64,000 nucleotides of DNA from Azotobacter bryophylli (GTDB lineage Bacteria > Pseudomonadota > Gammaproteobacteria > Pseudomonadales > Pseudomonadaceae): assembly GCF_042643485.1 (NCBI RefSeq), contig NZ_JBHRSJ010000006.1, forward strand, positions 1 to 64,000, given 5' to 3'. Below, in pieces: positions 59,289 to 64,000 of this stretch. Each line of letters starts with the position of its first letter. Within the stretch, counting starts at the first letter, position 1. The translations under genes and the position numbers were made by a program. A model generated the notes under the pieces. It ran no database searches. It worked only from the letters and a program-made list of their open reading frames with translations, and was not told where the DNA came from.

Positions 59289-60159
59289 GGGCGGCCCTCC
59301 ACCAGTTGGCCAAATCGTTGAAGTCGGACAGGAATAAGGGCGCGTCGGCCGGCCAGACGGGGAAAGTGACCAGCCCGCCGACCGCGATGGCGGCCGCATT
59401 GGCGGCCTTGCGCCCGGGATTGCCTTCGGTCTGGCGGTCGTCGTCGCCGGCAAACACCAGCTCGACCTCGGGGTAGGCCCGGCGCAGACGCTGGCCGGCT
59501 TCCAGCAGGTTGCCGGCATTCATCGCGCAGGCCACGGCGGCGCCGGTGTGCTCGTGGATCGTCGCCCCGGTCGCCCAGCCCTCGCAGATGTACAGGCTCG
59601 CGCCTGGCTCCAGGCGGCCCAGGGGGGAGTAGCAGCCGGTCACCCGACCGCCCGGCAGGAAGCGCTTGGCACCGTCCGGGTAGATGCGCTGCAGGTTCAC
59701 CAGCACGCGGTCCAGGTACAGCGGCACCAGCAGCACGTCGCCCTGCTGGCGCAGGGTGTGCGGCTGGCAGCCCTTGCGGATCAGGTACGGGTGGTCGGCC
59801 GCCGCCGGGGTGCTGATGTCCCACAGGCGTTGCGCCTCGCGGGCGGCTTCCTGCTGGCGCTGGTGCTGCTCGGCTTCGCGCTGGCGGCGGGCCCGCTCGG
59901 CGAGCCGGCGCAGCCGGTCGGCCTCGAACGGATCGGCCGGCTGGCGGCTGCTCCAGGACTGCGAGCCGCTGGCCTTCCACGAGCCGAAGGCACCATAGGC
60001 GATCCCCTCCAGATGGAGCACATACCAGCCATTGCGGGAGCCGGCGCGGTCGCCGGGAACGTGGAAGCGATGGATCTTGCCGTCAGGGATCGGCCGGTCG
60101 TCGAACTGGCCGAAGGTGGCGACCAGCTCGTCGCGGAACCGCAGTACGGGATCAGTCAT
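59275..60159 (-). CDS. Toprim-domain primase, P4 alpha N-terminal type
   Basis: A 294-residue protein. An N-terminal zinc-less part is followed by a charged helix (AERARRQREAEQHQRQQEAAREAQ) and then a Toprim domain (LYICEGWATGATIHEHTGAAVACAMNAGNL, ELVFAGDDDRQTEGNPGRKAANAAA) with the conserved glutamate and DDD triad. It should lay down primers for the element's replication together with the downstream DUF927 protein. It overlaps both neighbours, showing a tight operon. Confidence 0.85.
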   Translation of the reverse strand: MTDPVLRFRDELVATFGQFDDRPIPDGKIHRFHVPGDRAGSRNGWYVLHLEGIAYGAFGSWKASGSQSWSSRQPADPFEADRLRRLAERARRQREAEQHQRQQEAAREAQRLWDISTPAAADHPYLIRKGCQPHTLRQQGDVLLVPLYLDRVLVNLQRIYPDGAKRFLPGGRVTGCYSPLGRLEPGASLYICEGWATGATIHEHTGAAVACAMNAGNLLEAGQRLRRAYPEVELVFAGDDDRQTEGNPGRKAANAAAIAVGGLVTFPVWPADAPLFLSDFNDLANWWRAAHEPA

Positions 60160-60466
60160 CGGCGGCCTCCTCGTGGAGCATGGAGAGCAGGATGACGTCC
60201 ATGCGCTTGGCTTCCTCGGCAATCCAGGCGGCCGCGGCATGCAGTCGGCCATCCTCCGGCAGGCGCTGCGCGAGGTACTCGGCCATCACGCCGATGCACA
60301 GCGAGGAATTGGCCGCGGCCTTCATGTGCTGGCGCCAGCAGGCGTCCCGCTCGGCCTGTCGGCGCAGCCGGTTGGCGCGGTTCAGGTCGGCCCGGTCGAT
60401 CAGCTCATCCATCTGCTGGTGCGGGTCGGCGTCGTGCTCCGGCGTCGGGGACTTCGAGGTGCTCAT
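60152..60466 (-). CDS. Hypothetical protein upstream of the primase
   Basis: A 104-residue hydrophilic protein, MSTSKSPTPEHDADPHQQMDELIDRADLNRANRLRRQAERDACWRQHMKAAANSS..., predicted mostly helical and rich in charged residues. I do not recognise it. It overlaps the primase start by eight bases. A start 13 residues upstream is also possible. Confidence 0.6.
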   Translation of the reverse strand: MSTSKSPTPEHDADPHQQMDELIDRADLNRANRLRRQAERDACWRQHMKAAANSSLCIGVMAEYLAQRLPEDGRLHAAAAWIAEEAKRMDVILLSMLHEEAADD

Positions 60467-60552
60467 GCGGTTCCCTCCCGGCGGGGCGAGGCGTTTTTCG
60501 GGCAAGCCGATCCCGTCGCCGCCGGGTGGCAGCGTTGAACGATGGTCATGGG

Positions 60553-60864
60553 TCAGTCTCCGGCGCGGGTCAGGCGGGGGATGCCGAGGGCGCTCTGCAG
60601 GGCTTCCCGGAAACCCGGTACCGCGGCGGCGAGGGCGTCGTTCAGGGCCTGGCGGGCCGCGTTCTGCCCGGTCACCACGTCATAGGAACCGGCGCCGGCC
60701 TGGCGGGCCCAGTCGGGCAGCACGCCGTGCAGTCGCAGTTCGCTGAGGATCGTCCAGGCCCGGGTGGCATGGGCTCGCTCGGCGGCCAGCAGCGCCACCA
60801 GGTGGGCGGCGGGATCGGGACGGTTCGGCTTCGTGAGGGCGGGAATGGGAGCGGACCGGCTCAT
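60553..60864 (-). CDS. Hypothetical protein of the satellite replication operon
   Basis: A 103-residue protein (MSRSAPIPALTKPNRPDPAAHLVALLAAERAHATRAWTILSELRLHGVLPDWARQ...), alanine-rich and helical. No domain recognised. Its ATG overlaps the stop of the gene upstream (ATGA), so the two are translated together. Confidence 0.6.
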   Translation of the reverse strand: MSRSAPIPALTKPNRPDPAAHLVALLAAERAHATRAWTILSELRLHGVLPDWARQAGAGSYDVVTGQNAARQALNDALAAAVPGFREALQSALGIPRLTRAGD

Positions 60865-61178
60865 TGCGCAGCCTCCCCGGTTGCCAGGGTGGCGAGGGCG
60901 CGGACGTGGCGCAGCTGGTCGGCCAGGTTCACCGCGTCGATATGCACCGACTGGCCAGACTGGAGCCAGGACAGGGCGGTACGCGGATCGCGGGTGGCGT
61001 GGACCGGCGGGTGGTCCGCTTCGGCTTCCAGGGCCCGGGCCTTCGACATGGCCGCGTTGTAACGGGCCAGACGGACGGACAGGCTGGAGTCGCTGCACAG
61101 GGCGGCGAGGGCCAGGGCGCGGTGGGCGGCGGCGCGTTGCCGGAGTGCGGACGGATTGCGGTCGGGGTACTGCTTCAT
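60861..61178 (-). CDS. Small protein translated from the immunity-controlled ribosome site (kil position)
   Basis: A 105-residue protein, MKQYPDRNPSALRQRAAAHRALALAALCSDSSLSVRLARYNAAMSKARALEAEAD..., helical and unrecognised. The ATG at 61178 has AAGGAG 10 bases upstream, inside the TAAATCAAGGAGCTGTACCC element. That element can pair with the loop of the predicted regulatory RNA upstream. In phage P4 the gene at this position is kil, whose translation start overlaps seqC. The frame is open further upstream to 61688, but I regard this as the main start. Confidence 0.6.
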   Translation of the reverse strand: MKQYPDRNPSALRQRAAAHRALALAALCSDSSLSVRLARYNAAMSKARALEAEADHPPVHATRDPRTALSWLQSGQSVHIDAVNLADQLRHVRALATLATGEAAQ

Positions 61179-61688
61179 GGGTACAGCTCCTTGATTTAGG
61201 GAGCTGCCACCGTTCGCGGCCAAGCGAAGGATGGTGACAGCTGTACGCGGGTTGGCCGACCGGGAATCAAGGTACCCGGCACACCCGAAGGTGTCCCACG
61301 CACAGCCGCCATGACACGAAACAGCAGACACAAAAAAAGCGCCTGCGTTCGGATGGTGGGCGCTTACGCGCCTTGATTTACTCGACCGGCCAAGGTCGGC
61401 CCCGGATTTTGCCGGGACGGCCGTACCATAGCGTCGGCTGCTGGGGCGTGCAACCCCCTGCGGCATACGGACCGGGCAGTAGGGTTTCCCGATTTCAAAT
61501 CGGAGAATTCCAAACCGCCGGGCTTCGGACGACTTTCGCACGAAGCAGCCCTCAGTCTCGAGGATCGGCAACTGTCGGCTGCAGATCGTGATGGTGTTCA
61601 TGCTGCCACCGCCTTGCGGCCCTTGGTCGGTGACGGACTGGGCCAGCAGCGAGCGGCTTGGTTTTTGGGGAAGGGGCGCCTGTTTCAT
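60861..61688 (-). CDS. Alternative long frame, host-inhibition Icd-like protein
   Basis: The same frame as the 105-residue gene is open from an ATG at 61688, which overlaps the AlpA stop (TAATG), giving 275 residues. An internal MNTITICSRQLPILETEG start at 61601 is also possible. Frames like this, with a segment such as WDTFGCAGYLDSRSANPRTA, are usually called host cell inhibition Icd-like. The first half crosses a terminator and a predicted structured RNA, so some or all of its conservation may come from RNA. Translation of the upstream half is doubtful. Confidence 0.4.
   Translation of the reverse strand: MKQAPLPQKPSRSLLAQSVTDQGPQGGGSMNTITICSRQLPILETEGCFVRKSSEARRFGILRFEIGKPYCPVRMPQGVARPSSRRYGTAVPAKSGADLGRSSKSRRVSAHHPNAGAFFVSAVSCHGGCAWDTFGCAGYLDSRSANPRTAVTILRLAANGGSSLNQGAVPMKQYPDRNPSALRQRAAAHRALALAALCSDSSLSVRLARYNAAMSKARALEAEADHPPVHATRDPRTALSWLQSGQSVHIDAVNLADQLRHVRALATLATGEAAQ
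61179..61198 (-). promoter_or_regulatory. seqC-like target overlapping the ribosome binding site
   Basis: On the minus strand TAAATCAAGGAGCTGTACCC lies directly before the ATG at 61178 and contains the AAGGAG ribosome site. Its AATCAAG and GTACCC parts are complementary to CTTGATT and GGGTAC in the predicted RNA hairpin loop region (61265-61277). The same TAAATCAAGG occurs again upstream at 61371-61380. Confidence 0.7.
61254..61301 (-). ncRNA. Predicted P4 CI-like immunity RNA
   Basis: Two hairpins stand next to each other on the minus strand: ACACC-TTCG-GGTGT (61281-61294) and CCGGG-TACCTTGATT-CCCGG (61260-61279). The ten-base loop of the second shows CCTTGATT, the exact complement of AATCAAGG in the two direct copies at 61371-61380 and 61187-61196. 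In phage P4 the CI RNA carries seqB, complementary to seqA and seqC on either side, and causes early termination of the operon. Layout, spacing and target overlap here agree. Exact ends of the RNA are unknown. Confidence 0.6.
61332..61363 (-). terminator. Rho-independent terminator in the immunity leader, with a competing hairpin
   Basis: On the minus strand GCGCC (61363-61359), a 15-base loop and GGCGC (61343-61339) form a stem followed by TTTTTTT (61338-61332). The GCGCC arm can instead pair with a second GGCGC just upstream (61372-61368) around GTAA, giving a hairpin that would destroy the terminator. This is the arrangement of an attenuator. Confidence 0.75.
61371..61380 (-). promoter_or_regulatory. 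seqA-like target in the immunity leader
   Basis: TAAATCAAGG on the minus strand, a direct copy of the element over the ribosome site at 61187-61196. It runs directly into the GGCGC that controls the attenuator, so pairing with the RNA loop sequence CCTTGATT could switch between the two hairpins. Confidence 0.6.
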
Positions 61689-61894
61689 TACTGGCGCTCC
61701 TCCAGACGATCAGCGACCCACGCTTCGACCTCCTGACTGTCCCAGCCCACGGCACGGGTGCCGATGCGGCGGGCCTTGGGAAACTCTCCGCGGCTCATCA
61801 GGGTGTAAATCCAGGCACGACCAAAGCCGGTGGCAGCCTGTACTTGGGGCAGGCGCATGATGCGGCGAGGTTGAGGGGTGACGATGGCAGCCAT
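61688..61894 (-). CDS. alpA: AlpA-family transcriptional activator
   Basis: A 68-residue MerR-like DNA-binding protein: RRIMRLPQVQAATGFGRAWIYTLMSRGEFPKARRIGTRAVGWDSQEVEAWVADRLEERQ, the full AlpA pattern. AAGGAG lies 8 bases before the ATG at 61894; an in-frame TTG six bases earlier is less likely. AlpA proteins activate the excision or replication genes of P4-like satellites and Gram-negative PICIs. Here it lies between integrase and immunity region, the usual place. Confidence 0.92.
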   Translation of the reverse strand: MAAIVTPQPRRIMRLPQVQAATGFGRAWIYTLMSRGEFPKARRIGTRAVGWDSQEVEAWVADRLEERQ

Positions 61895-61972
61895 AGCCAA
61901 TACTCCTTTGCGCTGGGTGGCGCGTAGTGGACTTGGCTGCGGAAATTAAGCACGCGGGGCGGTGATGAATAG

Positions 61973-62105
61973 CTGGGTGGGTTGCAGAAAACCCACCCCC
62001 GGGAAAGCGGGCAAGGGGTGGGTAGGTTCTTGCCCATGGGGTGGGTGGGTTCCCCGCGCCAGCGACGCAAAGCCAGGCGTGGCGCGGCTTTCAGGGGTGG
62101 GTTGG
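61973..62105. repeat. GGGTGGGT repeats upstream of alpA
   Basis: GGGTGGGT or a close form occurs five times on one strand between 61973 and 62105 (near 61974, 62016, 62040, 62044 and 62096), with an inverted AACCCACC at about 61990. The 211-base gap between alpA and the next gene holds nothing else. These may be binding sites for an element-encoded regulator. Confidence 0.45.
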
Positions 62106-62843
62106 TTAGTAGCCGCCAGGAGTTTTACCAGGCCCGCCTTCTGGCCTCCAGTTCGCCACCTTGGCTGTTTCCTCTACGCCCTGGGCACTGGGTGTGCCGT
62201 CATCCTTGGTAAGCCCGTATTCGGCGGCATGCTCATTCAGCCATTTGGAAAGCGCAGCCTTGGGAGTTCTCCCACGCAGACGCTCTTCGTCAATGGTCAC
62301 GGCTTCCCATGCTCGAATGGCTGCAGCCAGCCTGGGAGCATAGTTCGGATGGTTTTTATCTAAGTAACCAGCTTGGCTTTCCTCTTGATTGGAGAAGAAA
62401 AAGCCAGCCTTGAACCCACGGCTTGCCAGCCAAGTGCGCAAGTCATTCACATTTACAGTTGTCAGATTCCAATCGGGGAAGGGCTTGTAAAAAAAGGAAC
62501 CATCATCAGACAGGATTTCTCCTTCTTCGGCGGTTCGACCCCGACCAGACTCAAGAAGGATCTCGTTGTACTCAATGTCTGCTAGCGCGTCAGCTGTCCC
62601 GTATTCTCTTGCAGATACTCTGATTTTTGCTTTAAGCACACCATCTCTAATCGCGCCTGTTAATGCCGCTACAGCTGCCTGAAAGTGGGGGTCAAGCTCA
62701 TGCTCATTGTCTATGTAATTGCTAACGCAGAGATAAGCGCAGTCCTCACCTCTAATGCCGCTAGGTGGAGCTCCGACGATTAGCGCCGCAGCCTGATAAA
62801 TACTCAGCGACTCACACAACCGCCAATAGTCTAGTTCGTCCAA
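62106..62843 (-). CDS. Unknown protein in the cargo position between integrase and alpA
   Basis: A 245-residue acidic protein. It starts at a TTG (MDELDYWRLCESLSIYQAAALIVGAPPSG) with an excellent ribosome site, AGGAGG, seven bases upstream. The N-terminal half looks like a helical repeat; the C-terminal half contains RLAAAIRAWEAVTIDEERLRGRTPKAALSKWLNEHAAEYGL, a helix-turn-helix-like or capping pattern often found in integrase-associated hypotheticals. Codon usage is visibly more AT-rich than in its neighbours. In P4-like satellites this position often holds phage-defence cargo, so that role is possible but unproven. Confidence 0.7.
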   Translation of the reverse strand: MDELDYWRLCESLSIYQAAALIVGAPPSGIRGEDCAYLCVSNYIDNEHELDPHFQAAVAALTGAIRDGVLKAKIRVSAREYGTADALADIEYNEILLESGRGRTAEEGEILSDDGSFFYKPFPDWNLTTVNVNDLRTWLASRGFKAGFFFSNQEESQAGYLDKNHPNYAPRLAAAIRAWEAVTIDEERLRGRTPKAALSKWLNEHAAEYGLTKDDGTPSAQGVEETAKVANWRPEGGPGKTPGGY

Positions 62844-62869
62844 CTCTCACCCTCCTATTCTGAATAGGT

Positions 62870-62925
62870 CGGCTGGCCGGAGCGGCAGGGAAGTCCGCTT
62901 TTCGGGGGCGCCCCGAGGCCAGCCG
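62870..62925. repeat. Nested inverted repeats after the integrase stop
   Basis: CGGCTGGCC (62870-62878) and GGCCAGCCG (62917-62925) are perfect 9-base arms. Between them lie GCGG/CCGC (62882-62897) and a GGGGCGCCCC palindrome (62905-62914). The whole can fold as a multi-branched hairpin. It begins 10 bases after the integrase stop in the reading direction and may end integrase transcription or be a recombination element. Confidence 0.5.
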
Positions 62926-62934
62926 GTAATTCAG

Positions 62935-64000
62935 TCAAGCTCGCTTGAAGTCCCCTTGGATGACATTGGCTGCCGGCGCTGTAGTGGCGTACCGCGCCCA
63001 GTCAGCCATCAGGGCGCGGCGCTTCTCCAGAAGGTCAGAGCGGGAATAAGCGCCCTCGGTCTGGTCGCGCTCATCGTGGGCAAGCGCCAGCTCGCAGATC
63101 TCGCGGGGGTAGTTGGTGCGCTCGTTCGCCCAGCCGCGGAAGCTGGAGCGGAATCCATGGCGGGTCACGTCGGCATGCCCCAGGCCGTGAAGCAGGTTGC
63201 GGATCGCATTGGCATGCATGACGCCGGTCCGGCCGCGGCCTGGGAACAGGTAGGGGCTGCCCTCGGTACGCGGGATGCTCTTCAGCAGCTCGACCACTTC
63301 GGGCGCCAGGGGGATATCGAATGCCTGCCTCATCTTCATGCGCTCAGCCGGCAGCGACCAGACGCCGGCCTCCAGGTCGAGTTCGGACCAGGCCGCGAAG
63401 CGGATCATGTGCGATCGGGCGCCGGTCAGAATCAGCAGGCGCGCCGCCATGGCATCATAGGAGTCGAGCTCGGCAAGCACAGCTATGAGTGCGGGCACGT
63501 CGCGCCACGCCATGGCGGGAAAGTGCTTGCGCTTCCTCGCCTTCTTCTTCTCCGCCTTGCTCAGCAGGTTCTCCAGGTGCCCACGCCAGCGGGCCGGGTT
63601 CTCGCCGGAACGCAGGCCACGCGCCTTGCCCGCGTCCAGTATCTGCTCGATCTGCCCGCGCACCTCATCGGCGGTGCGGGTCTTGTCGGCCCATATCGGT
63701 TGCAGTACCTGCAGCACCAGCTCCGTGTCTATCTCGTCGGCCGGCAGGGTGCCCACATGGGGGAAGGCGTATAGCTCCAGCTTGCGCAGCCAGCCCCGGC
63801 GCCATTTATCCGACCAGCTCGCCCCATGCGCCGCCATGAAATCGGCAGCCAGCTTCGTGAAGGGCATGCGCTTGGCTTCCCACAGCCGCTGGGCTTCCCG
63901 GTGCGCCTCTCGCTCGGCGTCACGGGCGGCGAGAGGATCTTTGCCCACGGCGGACAGCTTGCGTGCGTCGGCCGCCAGGATGCGGGCATCAGCAAGGCTC
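62935..64000 (-). CDS. P4-type tyrosine integrase, N-terminus outside the window
   Basis: The visible 354 residues cover the end of the DUF4102 region, the core-binding domain (FTKLAADFMAAHGASWSDKWRRGWLRKLELYAFPHVG) and the catalytic domain. The tyrosine recombinase residues are present: Arg in LTGARSHMIRFAAWSEL, His-x-x-Arg in RHGFRSSFRGWANE, and His and the nucleophilic Tyr in ALAHDERDQTEGAYSRSDLLEKRR. The frame continues past 64000 without a start. In such elements the integrase 5' end lies beside the attachment site, usually a tRNA gene, which would be to the right of this window. Confidence 0.93.
   Translation of the reverse strand, partial: SLADARILAADARKLSAVGKDPLAARDAEREAHREAQRLWEAKRMPFTKLAADFMAAHGASWSDKWRRGWLRKLELYAFPHVGTLPADEIDTELVLQVLQPIWADKTRTADEVRGQIEQILDAGKARGLRSGENPARWRGHLENLLSKAEKKKARKRKHFPAMAWRDVPALIAVLAELDSYDAMAARLLILTGARSHMIRFAAWSELDLEAGVWSLPAERMKMRQAFDIPLAPEVVELLKSIPRTEGSPYLFPGRGRTGVMHANAIRNLLHGLGHADVTRHGFRSSFRGWANERTNYPREICELALAHDERDQTEGAYSRSDLLEKRRALMADWARYATTAPAANVIQGDFKRA

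Overview
The window comes from a high-GC gammaproteobacterium of the Pseudomonas/Azotobacter group. The order serS-crcB-rarA-lolA-ftsK / trxB-aat-bpt-infA / clpA-clpS / cspD is the pseudomonad core order, and a complete fixABCX cluster with its own ferredoxin and a sigma-54 promoter points to a nitrogen fixer. I infer an Azotobacter-like genome, but I could not run a comparison to name the species.

Left part (1-36 kb, core). A truncated hypothetical gene is followed by a KdpD/KdpE-like two-component pair. The KdpE frame has no stop codon where the family normally ends. Next, on the minus strand, comes the electron-bifurcating cluster: ferredoxin, fixA, fixB, fixC, fixX and a ferritin-like diiron gene. 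A perfect -24/-12 promoter and an IHF-type site lie upstream of it. A hemerythrin gene is followed by the complete GlgE glucan pathway (glgE, treS-maltokinase fusion, glgB) in one tight operon. Then come a Ku gene, a Bax1/YccA membrane protein, the tusDCBE sulfur relay with a ybiB-like gene, a glutathionyl-hydroquinone reductase, cysG and the housekeeping block named above.

Middle part (36-57 kb, accessory). After the cspD terminator the gene content changes. There is a small phage-type gene, then a 2220-residue transglutaminase-like/DUF4011/superfamily 1 helicase/Vsr-type nuclease/DUF3320 protein that is a good candidate for a one-gene antiviral defence system. A catabolic block follows: GMC oxidoreductase, nitrate/sulfonate-type ABC importer, class III aminotransferase, aldehyde dehydrogenase, a divergent LysR regulator, ArgE-like deacetylase, DUF1028, RidA and a flavin monooxygenase. 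Together these look like uptake and oxidation of an amine or N-acyl amine compound; the substrate is not identifiable from sequence.

Right part (57-64 kb). This is a P4-like satellite or integrative element, all on the minus strand: tyrosine integrase (cut by the window edge), an unknown gene in the usual cargo position, an AlpA activator, an immunity region, small genes, a Toprim primase and a DUF927 replication protein. The immunity region has the layout of phage P4. Two direct copies of TAAATCAAGG flank a small predicted RNA whose hairpin loop carries the complementary sequence, and the second copy covers the ribosome binding site of the next gene. A rho-independent terminator with a competing hairpin lies in the leader. 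The middle block may be cargo of this element, with its left end near 36 kb; that is inference, because the right attachment site is outside the window.
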